Below, one piece after another: positions 15,829 through 24,225 of a DNA stretch of 64,000 nucleotides. A model generated the notes under the pieces. The model was not told where the DNA came from. It saw only the letters and a list, made by a program, of their open reading frames with translations, and made no database searches. The stretch is from Gemmatimonadota bacterium (GTDB taxonomy: Bacteria; Gemmatimonadota; Gemmatimonadetes; Gemmatimonadales; Gemmatimonadaceae), in contig JAZKBK010000006.1 in assembly GCA_040388625.1 (NCBI GenBank), positions 606,702-670,701 of the forward strand, given 5' to 3'. The stretch's first letter is position 1; every line of letters starts with the position of its first letter. A program made the position numbers and the translations under genes.

Positions 15829-16827
15829 ATGACGGACGAGACACCGCAGGCTCGGGGAGAACGCACAGGATCGCCGCTGCCGTTGTACGAGCGATTCCCC
15901 GCACTTCGCGCGATTCCACGCGTCTCGTTGTGCATCCTGCCGTCCCCTGTCGATCGCGTTACTGTCGACGGCGCCGAGATATGGATCAAGTCGGACGGGC
16001 TCAACGCAGCGGTTTGCGGCGGCAACAAGGCGCGAGCGCTCGAGTTCCTGCTCGCCGGTGTCGGCAGCGGCGACACTGTCATCACGACCGGCGGCGAGGG
16101 ATCCACGCACGTGCTTGCCACCGCGATGCACGCACGCAGACTTGGCGCCCGTGTCATCGGCATACGATGGCGACATGACATGAATCACTCGGCGTACCGT
16201 GTCGCCGACATGATCTCCGATGAATGCGTGTCATCGCGCGTGTATGGCGGCGCGACGCGCGCGCTGCTCGCGGCACAGCTGGCCCGGCTCACTCAGCAAT
16301 GCCATTACGTGCCGCTTGGCGGATCCACACCGATCGGCGTTCTCGCGCACGTCAATGCAGCGCTGGAGCTTGCGGAACAGATCCGCGCCGGAGAGTTGCC
16401 GCTGCCAGCGCGCGTAGTTGTTCCGCTCGGAAGCGGGGGGACCGTGGCCGGTCTGTCACTCGGATTCGCAATCGCGGGACTCGACATCGCGACGATCTGC
16501 GTTCAGGTGACGCCCGCCATTGTCGCCAACAGACTGCGGGTGCGGCGGCTCATCTCGCGAACCGCGCGCTTGATAGAACGATTGAGCGGAGAGCGCATTC
16601 CGCGCGTTCCAACGCATCTGCTCGGTGTCGTGCGCGACGCGTACGGCGGCGCATACGGCAGACCGCTTCCAGCTGCAACCGCGGCTGCGCGCTCACTCGC
16701 CGCGGCCACGGGAATTCAGCTCGACGACACCTATTCGGCAAAGGCGTTCGTGGTAGCACTGTCGCTTGCGCGCACTGCAAGCGGAACGACGCTGTTCTGG
16801 AACACGTTCGATTCGCGTTTGCTCTGA
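15829..16827 (+). CDS. PLP-dependent enzyme, D-cysteine desulfhydrase / ACC deaminase-like
   Basis: Fold type II PLP enzyme. The Schiff-base lysine is in GGNKARALEFLL (family form GGNKxRKLEFLL). The next conserved segment, usually QSNHAR, reads GGEGSTHVLATAMHARR, so the active-site serine loop is divergent. A glycine-rich phosphate loop (VVPLGSGGTVAGLSLGF) and the C-terminal DDTYSAKAF segment fit the family. The start has AGGATAGG upstream and lies 9 bases after the AI-2E-type gene. Because of the altered loop, the exact substrate should be regarded as unknown. Confidence 0.75.
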   Translation: MTDETPQARGERTGSPLPLYERFPALRAIPRVSLCILPSPVDRVTVDGAEIWIKSDGLNAAVCGGNKARALEFLLAGVGSGDTVITTGGEGSTHVLATAMHARRLGARVIGIRWRHDMNHSAYRVADMISDECVSSRVYGGATRALLAAQLARLTQQCHYVPLGGSTPIGVLAHVNAALELAEQIRAGELPLPARVVVPLGSGGTVAGLSLGFAIAGLDIATICVQVTPAIVANRLRVRRLISRTARLIERLSGERIPRVPTHLLGVVRDAYGGAYGRPLPAATAAARSLAAATGIQLDDTYSAKAFVVALSLARTASGTTLFWNTFDSRLL

Positions 16828-16926
16828 CATTTCAGCGCTGGTACGCTCAGCACGCATCGGCCTGATCGGCGCGGCTCTTGCAAAACATTACGTGCGTCAC
16901 AGATCAACCTTTCCGGGGAGGTTCAG

Positions 16927-17349
16927 ATGGCAGCACGCAAGGCATCACGGTCGGGGCGAAAGTCTTCGGCTCACAAGACGTCGACCCGCAAGTCGACCCG
17001 CAAGTCGAGCCGGAAGTCATCCGGCAGGAAGTACAGCAGCAAGGCGAGCGCAACCGTTGGGAGCGCGATGCGCCGACGCAAGCACGGCACGCTCAAGACA
17101 CGCGGCGGACGCAAGGTGACGAGCCGCAAGCAGGCACTCGCGATCGGAATAAACGAGGCGCGAGAAAAGGGTGAGAAGACGCCACGCAAGCGCGCGTCGA
17201 AGACGTCTGCCCGCAAGTCGGGCTCACGCAAGTCGGCCTCACGCAAATCCGCGCCACGCAAATCGGCTGCGCGGACCAGCGCCAGGAAGAAATCGACCGG
17301 CCGCAAATCTTCGGGCCGGAAATCCTCGGCCAGGAAGTCGTCGCGGTGA
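16927..17349 (+). CDS. Histone-like basic protein with DUF6496 core
   Basis: 140 residues, extremely rich in Lys, Arg and Ser (repeats such as RKSSGRKSS and RKSASRKSA). In the centre lies a conserved block, AMRRRKHGTLKTRGGRKVTS followed by RKQALAIGINEA. This matches the small DUF6496 family seen in many bacteria. The ends resemble eukaryotic histone H1 tails and are likely to bind nucleic acid. A perfect GGGGAGG ribosome site lies eight bases before the ATG, and a strong terminator follows, so it is a one-gene transcript likely to be well expressed. Confidence 0.85.
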   Translation: MAARKASRSGRKSSAHKTSTRKSTRKSSRKSSGRKYSSKASATVGSAMRRRKHGTLKTRGGRKVTSRKQALAIGINEAREKGEKTPRKRASKTSARKSGSRKSASRKSAPRKSAARTSARKKSTGRKSSGRKSSARKSSR

Positions 17350-17353
17350 CCCT

Positions 17354-17378
17354 TCATTCCCGCGAAAGCGGGGATGAC
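17354..17378. repeat. Dispersed palindrome of CCCGCGAAAGCGGG type
   Basis: CATTCCCGCGAAAGCGGGG then ATGAC. Same family as the copies at 53391, 53571, 56878 and a half-copy at 57691. Confidence 0.75.
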
Positions 17379-17382
17379 GAAG

Positions 17383-17422
17383 AATCGAAAGGGAGGCCGT
17401 TCGAACGGTCTCCCTTTCGATT
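17383..17422. terminator. Bidirectional Rho-independent terminator
   Basis: A nearly perfect 18-bp stem AATCGAAAGGGAG...CTCCCTTTCGATT centred on TTCGAA, with one G-U pair. TTTCC follows on the plus strand. It ends the DUF6496 gene. Confidence 0.8.
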
Positions 17423-17515
17423 TCCAGTGGGTTGACGTGGCCGCCGCTGGCCGGCCGCGCAGTCTTGCGTAAATCATGTGTTGAGCATCGCGCGACCTTG
17501 TTGCAAATTGAGCCG

Positions 17516-18181
17516 ATGAATGAGCCCCAGAAAGACGTAGTGACGAAGGCGGCGCCGGCACCGACGGTGTCGCTCTCAGCGGCGGAACGTACGCCGGCAG
17601 CCCGGGCTGGCGCTGTATTGTTCCGGCAGCGCGGCTGGTTGCCGATCCTCTTCCTCGGCATTCCCCTGGTCGCGCCGGGCTCGATGTCGCCGCAGCTCTG
17701 GGTGATCGGTATCGCTCTCGTGGTGGTGGGTGAAGCGTGGCGGCTCTGGGGCGTCGCCGCGGCCGGCACGTCGACGCGGCGACGCTCGCGCAACGTCAAC
17801 AGACTCGTCACTTACGGTCCGTTCGCCTGGAGCCGCAATCCGCTCTACAACGGAAACTTCCTGATCTGGATGGGCTTCGCCGTAATCTCCGGCGTATTCT
17901 GGTTTCTGCCGGTAGCCATCGTTCTCTTTGCAATCGAGTACTCCCTGATCGTTCGGTTCGAGGAAGGAGTACTGGAGAGCACCTTCGACGGCGAATATCT
18001 CGGCTACAAGTCAGCGACGCCGCGCTGGATTCCACGTCCGCCCGCATCGCCCGCCGCTGGCGACTTCGACTGGCCGCAGGCGTGGCGCAGCGAAGTGAGC
18101 ACCTTCATGCAATACGCGGTGCTCATCATCGCCTTCGTGATCAAGAGCCGTTACGGAATCGGCGGAAAGCCGATGCCCTGA
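17516..18181 (+). CDS. Isoprenylcysteine/phospholipid methyltransferase-like membrane protein
   Basis: 221 residues with several membrane helices. The C-terminal signature of the ICMT/PEMT family is visible: TYGPFAWSRNPLYNGNFLIW (RNPLY), then the Glu/Tyr-rich block FEEGVLESTFDGEYLGYK and the end PRWIPRP. These proteins transfer methyl groups from S-adenosylmethionine to lipids or lipid-like substrates at the membrane. The start MNEPQKD at 17516 is chosen over the longer frame at 17432, which overlaps the upstream terminator region. Substrate unknown. Confidence 0.8.
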   Translation: MNEPQKDVVTKAAPAPTVSLSAAERTPAARAGAVLFRQRGWLPILFLGIPLVAPGSMSPQLWVIGIALVVVGEAWRLWGVAAAGTSTRRRSRNVNRLVTYGPFAWSRNPLYNGNFLIWMGFAVISGVFWFLPVAIVLFAIEYSLIVRFEEGVLESTFDGEYLGYKSATPRWIPRPPASPAAGDFDWPQAWRSEVSTFMQYAVLIIAFVIKSRYGIGGKPMP

Positions 18182-18198
18182 TTCGCAATCGGCGAATC
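18180..18198. terminator. Hairpin between convergent genes
   Basis: GATTCGC-aatcg-GCGAATC, a perfect 7-bp stem overlapping the two facing stop codons. No T-run is apparent. Confidence 0.4.
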
Positions 18199-19441
18199 AG
18201 CGTAACACATCGGCAAACGGCTGCAGCGATCCGTCGTTCGGCGCCGGTTGCAAACGAAGCAGCTTCGCAAGCAGATCGTACACGTCGACATTGGAGAACG
18301 ACGGCATCGTCACTCCCTGCCTGAACGCAGGGCCGTGCGCCACGAATATCGCATTCATCGACGCATTCGCGTTGTCGTAACCGTGCGCACCGCCCTGAGG
18401 ACCACGCCGAGGTCCGTGCATCGCGATCGTCCATCCATCATCAGCGACTGCTACGATCGGCGTGATCCGGCGCCCCTCGCTGTAGTGCAGACGCTCCGGA
18501 ACATCGGCCTTGAGCCACGCACTCACATGCGGCAGCTTCCTGATCCTGGCAAGCAGCGCGGGCGCATCTCCATCACGCGGCGTAATCATGAGATCCGGCG
18601 ACAGAGAAGTGATCCTGATCGACGCCGTGTCCACAACGTCGTCGAGATACACCACACGATCCGGTGACAGCTGCGACATGCCGTGATCGGAAACGACTAT
18701 CAGATTCACCTTGTCGTACACGCCGCGATCGCGCAGCCCCCGCACGAGCCTGCCCAGCGCGCTGTCGGCGCGCGCCGCGGCCTCGGCAGTCTTTGGTGAA
18801 TCCGGTCCCACCTCATGACCGGTATGGTCCGGCTCGTCGAAGTACAGCGTGATGAGCGACAGACGCTGCGCACCTGTGACATCGAGCCATGAAAGCACGG
18901 TGTCCACACGTGCATCGAACGGAACCTTCGCGTCGAACGGCTTCCACCTCGTCGGCCGAACGCTGTCGATCGCGACTTCGGATCCCACCCAGAACATCGA
19001 CGCCGCGCGCTTGCCCTGCTTCTCCGCCGTGACCCAGATCGGCTGGCCGCCCCACCAGCGACTCTCCTTGGATGCAGCGTTGCTCATCGTGAACAGCGCC
19101 TTGAATTCCGGATCGTAGATCGTGTTGCCGACGATGCCGTGGTGCTCGGGATAGAGGCCCGTGACGATGGTGTAGTGATTCGGAAATGTCAGCGTGGGAA
19201 ACGACGGGATCATCGCCTGAGCCGTGACGCCGTCGCGTCCGAGTGCATGGAGCGTCGGGACGGAGTCGGTGTCGAGATAGCTGCGTCGGAATCCGTCCAT
19301 CGAGACGAGTATCACCTGTGGCGCGGCACCGGTTGCCGATACACCGGCCGCTGGCTGCACTGGCGCGGTGGCGCATGCTGAAACGAAGATTGCCAGCGTA
19401 GCGACGACTGACGCAGCGGCCGAGCGGTGCAACGATTTCAT
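18197..19441 (-). CDS. NPP-type alkaline phosphatase superfamily phosphodiesterase, lipoprotein
   Basis: Nucleotide pyrophosphatase/phosphodiesterase family of the alkaline phosphatase fold. The first metal Asp is in ILVSMDGFRRSYLD. The catalytic Thr is in SFPTLTFPNHYTIVTGLYP. The second metal sites are FDEPDHTGHEVGPDS (D and H) and VVSDHGMS (DH), and a final His lies in HGYDNANASMNAIF. The N-terminus has a lipoprotein signal (FVSACATAP). The protein would cleave phosphodiester bonds of nucleotides or lipids on the outer side of the membrane. All metal and catalytic positions look intact. Confidence 0.88.
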   Translation of the reverse strand: MKSLHRSAAASVVATLAIFVSACATAPVQPAAGVSATGAAPQVILVSMDGFRRSYLDTDSVPTLHALGRDGVTAQAMIPSFPTLTFPNHYTIVTGLYPEHHGIVGNTIYDPEFKALFTMSNAASKESRWWGGQPIWVTAEKQGKRAASMFWVGSEVAIDSVRPTRWKPFDAKVPFDARVDTVLSWLDVTGAQRLSLITLYFDEPDHTGHEVGPDSPKTAEAAARADSALGRLVRGLRDRGVYDKVNLIVVSDHGMSQLSPDRVVYLDDVVDTASIRITSLSPDLMITPRDGDAPALLARIRKLPHVSAWLKADVPERLHYSEGRRITPIVAVADDGWTIAMHGPRRGPQGGAHGYDNANASMNAIFVAHGPAFRQGVTMPSFSNVDVYDLLAKLLRLQPAPNDGSLQPFADVLR

Positions 19442-19498
19442 CTGGGTTCCGATTGGGGAGTGCGTTGGGGATGCTGCGGCGAGCCCGGGAACAGCAAA

Positions 19499-19514
19499 GG
19501 CGCCCGAAGGCGCC
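19499..19514 (-). terminator. Terminator of the ferredoxin transcript
   Basis: GGCGCC-ttcg-GGCGCC on the minus strand, followed by TTTGCTGTT. It lies 25 bases beyond the ferredoxin stop. Confidence 0.6.
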
Positions 19515-19538
19515 CCGCAAATACGAAGAAAGACGACT

Positions 19539-19802
19539 CTACCGTTGAGGCTTTCCAGGTGGATTGGGCCCCTTGAACACGTCCGCGTTGAGCGCGATGT
19601 ACGACCGCAAGTTCTGCGGAACGTCTTCTTCCGGGAAGATGGCCGTCACGGGACATTCCGGCTCGCATGCACCGCAATCGATGCATTCATCCGGATGGAT
19701 ATATAGCTGCTTCTCGCCCTCGTAGATGCAATCCACGGGGCAGACGTCGACGCAAGCACGGTCCTTCACGCCGATGCAGGCTTCAGTAATTACGTAGGGC
19801 AT
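19539..19802 (-). CDS. fdxA: 7Fe/8Fe ferredoxin (FdxA-like)
   Basis: 87 residues with two iron-sulfur sites. The first is [18 protein letters not shown], in which a longer spacing between the first two Cys is typical of a 3Fe-4S site. The second is the classic [12 protein letters not shown] 4Fe-4S set. The ATG context is [14 protein letters not shown], the standard N-terminus of FdxA-type electron carriers. It lies 73 bases downstream of yhbY on the same strand and has its own terminator. Confidence 0.88.
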   Translation of the reverse strand: MPYVITEACIGVKDRACVDVCPVDCIYEGEKQLYIHPDECIDCGACEPECPVTAIFPEEDVPQNLRSYIALNADVFKGPNPPGKPQR

Positions 19803-19875
19803 TTCACGGGGTTGGTTCGGCCTTCTATGAAGCGATTGGTCAATCCTAAGAAAGATAGGCCCGGGGGACCAGATT

Positions 19876-20175
19876 TCAACGCCAGGGCGGGACGTTGCCC
19901 TTCCACTCCAGCTCCGGGTTGTCCCTGAAGAACGTCGCTTTTCGCCCGATCACCTGCACCACCTCGGCGCCGGTCGCGTCGGCGAGCGCGCCGGCGACTT
20001 CCTTGATAGGCGCACTCAGATTGCGGCTGATATCCACCTTCACGAGCTCGTGCGTTCGAAGCACGTCGTCCATCGTTTTTACGATCGCGTCGGTGACTCC
20101 GCCGTGCCCGACGTGAACCAGCGGACTCAATCGCTGCGCCTCGGCGCGCAGATTCGCTCGCTCCTTACTGTTCAT
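19876..20175 (-). CDS. yhbY: YhbY/CRM-domain RNA-binding protein
   Basis: 99 residues, entirely a CRM domain as in E. coli YhbY, which associates with pre-50S ribosomal particles. Signature segments are [30 protein letters not shown] and [12 protein letters not shown] (the family IGxxxxLYR loop). The start codon lies inside the end of the M23 peptidase gene (11-base overlap), so it is translated from the same transcript. Confidence 0.88.
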   Translation of the reverse strand: MNSKERANLRAEAQRLSPLVHVGHGGVTDAIVKTMDDVLRTHELVKVDISRNLSAPIKEVAGALADATGAEVVQVIGRKATFFRDNPELEWKGNVPPWR

Positions 20176-20800
20176 TGCTCGCGCGCACCTGTCCAGGAAT
20201 TGTAAAGAACGGTCTGACGTCGACCGCCGGACTGTTCCAGTAATCGTGCCGATCGGGATCGCGCCGCATTACCTGAAAGTGCAGATGCGGCACGGGCGCG
20301 TTTCCCGTCATACCAACATAACCGAGCAGTTCGCCCTGCGAGACATGCTCGTTCGGTACCAGGCCGTCCGCGTATCCTTCGAGATGCGCATAATAGAATA
20401 TGAAACGGCCAGTTTCATCCATCATGTAGATGGTGATCCCGCCCAGCGCATTCCTGCTCAGCCGCATGATGGTACCGGACTCGGCGGCCACCACTCTCGT
20501 CCCCTTTGGAACCAGAATGTCACTCGCACGATGGGTCCTTCCGTTGTCGCGCCGGTCGTTGAAGCTGTCCGAAACGCCGCTCGGCTGAACCCCTTCGACG
20601 GGAACCATCAGCGGATTGGCATCGAAATAGGATGTGTCGTCAGCGTCCGCCGGCACCCTTGCCGTTCCGCCGGATGGATATGACTCCGGCACGGGAGCGG
20701 GTAGCGGTGGAAGTGGACGTATGCTCGCTCCACACCCGGCCATCGCGACCAGCGCAACGATCATCGCATTTCTTCGCGCGACTTCGAGCGGACTTCTCAT
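20165..20800 (-). CDS. M23-family (LytM) peptidase, lipoprotein
   Basis: 211 residues. A lipoprotein signal (VALVAMAGCGAS) is followed by a Pro-rich spacer and a lysostaphin-type domain. Zinc ligands are H and D in THRASDILVPKGT and the HLH of VPHLHFQV; the YYAHLEGY motif also fits. Such enzymes cut peptidoglycan cross-links or, when inactive, regulate amidases; here the catalytic residues are all present. It follows the SDR gene by six bases and overlaps yhbY. Confidence 0.88.
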   Translation of the reverse strand: MRSPLEVARRNAMIVALVAMAGCGASIRPLPPLPAPVPESYPSGGTARVPADADDTSYFDANPLMVPVEGVQPSGVSDSFNDRRDNGRTHRASDILVPKGTRVVAAESGTIMRLSRNALGGITIYMMDETGRFIFYYAHLEGYADGLVPNEHVSQGELLGYVGMTGNAPVPHLHFQVMRRDPDRHDYWNSPAVDVRPFFTIPGQVRASNEQ

Positions 20801-20806
20801 CTACGA

Positions 20807-21685
20807 TCAGATTTCCGCGCCAACGCCGGTGAGCGTCACGCTCGTCGTCCACAGCCTTTCCTGCAGCGCCACGTCGTGACTCAATGCACTTGTCCCCGCC
20901 GGCTTGCACTTGTCAAAGTACTGCCCCGTCACGCCTTCCACATCAGGCGACGCGGCAAGATACACGGTGGTACGCGCGCCTTTCTCCGGCGAGAGCATGA
21001 GCCACCGACTCAGAAAAGCGAGGATGGGAACATCCCGCCATATCTCCGTCGCGACGACTCCTGGATGCAGAGCGTTCACCGTAACGCCGCTTCCTGCGAG
21101 CCTGCGCGCAAGTGCGTACGTGAACATCAAATCCTCCAGCTTACTATCGGAGTACATGCGAATGTTGCTGTAGCTGCGCTCACCCTGGAGATTGTCGAAG
21201 TCGAGTCTGCCGCGCCGATGCGCACCAGATGAGACATTGACGATCCGGGCGCTACCAGCGGCACGCAATCCCGGAAGCAGCAGATGAGCGAGCATGAAAT
21301 ACGCGAGATAGTTCACCGCGAAGGTGCGCTCGATGCCATCTACCGTCAACTCGCGATGCTTGAGCGCAACGCCGGCATTGTTGACCAGTACGTCGATCCG
21401 GGGATGCGCGGCGAGAATTGCCGCTGCAATGGAGCGTACGTCCGATTGTGAGGAGAGATCGGCAATGGACAGCTCTGCACTGCCTCCGTGTCCGCCCTGC
21501 AGCGCCGCTGCCGCGATCTCTTCAAGAGCACGCTCGCCCCTGGCTCTATCGCGGCACACCATCACGATTCGCGCGCCGAGCGCCGCGAGCGCCGCGGCGG
21601 CGGCCTTGCCGATGCCCGTGTTTGCGCCCGTGATGACACAGGTCTTTCCGTGCATCGATGTGGTGACGGGGTTACAGGCGCTCAT
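20807..21685 (-). CDS. Short-chain dehydrogenase, retinol dehydrogenase-like
   Basis: 292 residues from MSACNPVTTSMHG. NAD(P)-binding motif TGANTGIG, structural NNAG (VLVNNAGVAL), catalytic Ser in VNVSSGAHRR and YxxxK as MYSDSKLEDLM. The segment between is of the RDH/WWOX-like type. The substrate is not predictable. It is the first gene of an operon with the M23 peptidase and yhbY; no functional link between them is obvious. Confidence 0.85.
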   Translation of the reverse strand: MSACNPVTTSMHGKTCVITGANTGIGKAAAAALAALGARIVMVCRDRARGERALEEIAAAALQGGHGGSAELSIADLSSQSDVRSIAAAILAAHPRIDVLVNNAGVALKHRELTVDGIERTFAVNYLAYFMLAHLLLPGLRAAGSARIVNVSSGAHRRGRLDFDNLQGERSYSNIRMYSDSKLEDLMFTYALARRLAGSGVTVNALHPGVVATEIWRDVPILAFLSRWLMLSPEKGARTTVYLAASPDVEGVTGQYFDKCKPAGTSALSHDVALQERLWTTSVTLTGVGAEI

Positions 21686-21712
21686 CCAATCTCGCTTGCA
21701 TCTGGAGTGACA

Positions 21713-21734
21713 GGCAGGGATATACATCCCTGCC
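21713..21734. repeat. Dispersed hairpin element, copy 2
   Basis: GGCAGGGAT-at-ACATCCCTGCC preceded by GACA and followed by CCACC. Within the 240-base gap before the SDR start; shares flanks with the inverted copy at 21864. Confidence 0.7.
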
Positions 21735-21863
21735 CCACCGGCGCGGACCATCGATGCGCGAATGATCGGTCGTAAGAGTAGCTATTCGCAGGTCTGTCCC
21801 CGGTATCGTCGCTCTCCGGAACGCCGATGCTCAACCATCACCAAAGATGCCAGATCAAGGTGG

Positions 21864-21883
21864 GGCAAGGATGTATCCTTGCC
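21864..21883. repeat. Dispersed hairpin element, copy 3 (inverted)
   Basis: GGCAAGGATGTATCCTTGCC, preceded by GGTGG and followed by TGTT. It is inverted relative to copy 2, with a changed but still complementary stem. Confidence 0.7.
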
Positions 21884-21925
21884 TGTTACTTGGAATGCAA
21901 TCTAGACCGGATCGATGACCTGCAC

Positions 21926-22855
21926 CTAGATCACGCCGTTGGTCGTGCCGGTGCCGTTCTGAATCGACATTGGCGAATCCAGCTTCACGACCACCTGTCC
22001 GCCACTCGGCAGGCACGCATCGTACTTCTCGGTCTGGTGTGCCAGTACCGCGCCCGCCGCGGCGCCGCCGGCGGCGCCGATGATCGTGCCCTTGGTCTTG
22101 GACCGGCCGCCGAGTATGCGTCCGAGAATCGCGCCCACGACCGCACCGCCGGCCACCTTGGTCGCGTCGTTGTTATCGGCCGCCTTCACCTTTTCGACGC
22201 CGGCGCTGACGATCTGGCCATTCACAGGATAGGTCTTGCCGCCGTACGTGATCGAGCGCACAACCAGGCCGATGTTCATGTTCTCGCCGGCCTGATTGCT
22301 TCGGCCGAGCGAAGTGATTTCCAGAACCGCCGTTGCACCCGCTGGAATCACGACGCCGTTGGATCCCGACACAGCCTCGGCGAGCGTCGCCGTTATGCGG
22401 TCGCCGACGCTGTTGGTGTTGGTGCAGACGCGCTGTCCGGAGCTGAGCGAGAGATTGGTTCCGGCTGATACGACTCCCACCCTCCCCTCGGTGTTGGCAG
22501 CGGTCGAAGGCGCCTTGACGACTGTGTTACCGGACGGTGTGGTGACCCGTGCGGGCGCCTGAGCAACCGCTGGGGCCTTTGGCTCCGGTGCGGGAGTGCG
22601 TCTGCGTGGAGGCGGTGCGACGGCGACACGCTTTTTCTCGACTACCGCGGCGCGGGGCGGCGCCGGCGGCGGTGTTGTGGGAACGTCCTTGAGCTGCGGC
22701 TGCGCGGCCGTATCGTTGTTCGCGAGCTGGAGATCGCGCGAGAGCGACGAGTCCTGCGCCAGAGGATCCTGGGCTGATTTATTGTCGCTCTTGTTGCATG
22801 CAGCAGCGGCGAGCAGCGCTATTGCACAGATCGCCGCGGGACGAATTGATCTCAT
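21926..22855 (-). CDS. Lipoprotein with glycine-zipper segment
   Basis: 309 residues. Lipobox AAAAC (ALLAAAACNKSDN), a Pro/Ala-rich disordered region (PPPAPPRAAVVEKK, PPPRRRTPAPEPK), and a beta-rich domain. A glycine-zipper region (GGAVVGAILGRILGG, IIGAAGGAAAGAVLAHQ) follows, as in Rcp/YMGG-type envelope proteins. The N-terminal DLQLANN block is also found in the upstream lipoprotein (DLATAKTND), suggesting related targeting or a duplicated domain. Likely an outer-membrane-associated structural protein; function unknown. Confidence 0.75.
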   Translation of the reverse strand: MRSIRPAAICAIALLAAAACNKSDNKSAQDPLAQDSSLSRDLQLANNDTAAQPQLKDVPTTPPPAPPRAAVVEKKRVAVAPPPRRRTPAPEPKAPAVAQAPARVTTPSGNTVVKAPSTAANTEGRVGVVSAGTNLSLSSGQRVCTNTNSVGDRITATLAEAVSGSNGVVIPAGATAVLEITSLGRSNQAGENMNIGLVVRSITYGGKTYPVNGQIVSAGVEKVKAADNNDATKVAGGAVVGAILGRILGGRSKTKGTIIGAAGGAAAGAVLAHQTEKYDACLPSGGQVVVKLDSPMSIQNGTGTTNGVI

Positions 22856-22872
22856 TGAGTTTTTAGGTTCGC

Positions 22873-23475
22873 CTAGTAATTGCCACGAAGGATTGGACCG
22901 CGCTGATTGATCAAGATAGTTCCACCGCGGCCGTGACGTCCGCGAGGATCGCAGTGATCGCCATCGACCACTCCGCCACGTAAAATTGCACCGCCGATCG
23001 CGCCGATGATTCCAGCGAGCCCACCACCGCTGTGCGTCGATCCCGACTCACCCGATGGATAGGAGACGTCGACGGGTTGCGGGCGCGGCGTAGCGACAGC
23101 TGGCTGATCCACCGGAGCGGGAGTGGTGGAGGCGACATCGGAACTGGTGGCCGCAGGCTCGGACGTGGTCGTGGCCACGGGCAGAGGTGGAAGCGCGGCA
23201 GCTGGCGATGGCGTCACATCACGATGCGTCACGCGACTGCTGACCAGTCGCGTCGATTTGCTGGACGATCGAAGTTTCGCACGTCCCTGGGGCGACAGCT
23301 CCTCGGGAGACACGACTGTCTGCACACCGGCATGGGGTGCGAGTGCCAGCACATCGTTGGTCTTGGCAGTAGCCAGGTCCTTCGCCAGATCATCGCTCAT
23401 TCTGGCGTCCTTTCCCTTGCACGCGGCAACGCTCAACAGAACCGCGGCGGAAGCGAACAGCGACCCGTAACGCAT
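22873..23475 (-). CDS. Small lipoprotein related to its downstream neighbour
   Basis: 200 residues from MRYGSLFASAAVLLSVAAC, which carries the lipobox. The mature start KGKDARMSDDLAKDLATAKT is highly charged and resembles the mature start of the next gene. The rest is Pro/Ala/Ser/Thr-rich, ending in a glycine-rich segment (GGGLAGIIGAIGGAILRGGV) that can form a glycine zipper. The ATG has GGAGGACAC just upstream. Function unknown; the two genes probably form a small operon (18 bases apart). Confidence 0.75.
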   Translation of the reverse strand: MRYGSLFASAAVLLSVAACKGKDARMSDDLAKDLATAKTNDVLALAPHAGVQTVVSPEELSPQGRAKLRSSSKSTRLVSSRVTHRDVTPSPAAALPPLPVATTTSEPAATSSDVASTTPAPVDQPAVATPRPQPVDVSYPSGESGSTHSGGGLAGIIGAIGGAILRGGVVDGDHCDPRGRHGRGGTILINQRGPILRGNY

Positions 23476-23553
23476 GTGTCCTCCAGCGGACGTCCTTCGA
23501 CCATATTTCAACCCGCGTACTCAACCCCCGGTGCAAACCAAGGTTCCATCCTC

Positions 23554-24075
23554 ATGATCCGAAATCTGGCGAAGATCGCAGCCCTCGCGGGACTGGCCGG
23601 ACTGGCCGGACTGGCCGGACCAGGCTGCTCCTCCGGCTCCGCACCAGGGGTGACCGCCCTCCAGCGCATCGCGGCGCAACGGGCGATCCGGACCGAGGTC
23701 GAGGCTGCCTACGACTTCACCCGACGGGACGTTCCCGGGAACCTGATGGCCCTGTACGCCCCCACCGGACCCATCCTGTCGGCCAGTGGCGGGCGGATCA
23801 CGACGTCGCGGGATTCGCTCCGGGCTGGCATCCAGGCATTCTGGACCAATGTCGGGCAAAATATGCGCGATGCGCACGTGGAGTGGACGGCGATGCACAT
23901 CGACGTACTCGCCCCAAGAGTGGCCGTAATGACCGCAACGTACAGGATACCGCACAGACAGCCGAGTGGGCTGCCGCACGTGATCGGGGGCGCCTGGACC
24001 GCCGTTTTCGTGCTGCGAGGCGGGCACTGGTACATCGTGGATGAGCATCTGTCCGACAATCCGTTCGCATCCTGA
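23554..24075 (+). CDS. NTF2-like (SnoaL/DUF4440-type) lipoprotein
   Basis: 173 residues. The signal MIRNLAKIAALAGLAGLAGL contains a perfect LAG repeat (encoded by a 9-base tandem repeat, GACTGGCCG) before the lipobox GPGCSSG. The mature part begins with a helix (AAQRAIRTEVEAAYDFTRRD) and continues ALYAPTGPILSASGGRITTS, and ends with HWYIVDEHLSDNP. This is the cone-shaped fold of SnoaL/DUF4440 proteins, which are ligand-binding or minor enzymes. Function unknown. Confidence 0.7.
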   Translation: MIRNLAKIAALAGLAGLAGLAGPGCSSGSAPGVTALQRIAAQRAIRTEVEAAYDFTRRDVPGNLMALYAPTGPILSASGGRITTSRDSLRAGIQAFWTNVGQNMRDAHVEWTAMHIDVLAPRVAVMTATYRIPHRQPSGLPHVIGGAWTAVFVLRGGHWYIVDEHLSDNPFAS

Positions 24076-24225
24076 CCACGCCCGGATGGCGCCGCAATCG
24101 CGGCATGCGTAATCGCATGCTGACAGGTCGGTCGCAGCGTGACGATACTTGCCAGAAGCGACGGAAGGGCCGGACCGACCGGCTCCGGTGTGCCCTTTGC
24201 AGAACCAGGATCGTCAGAACTGACA

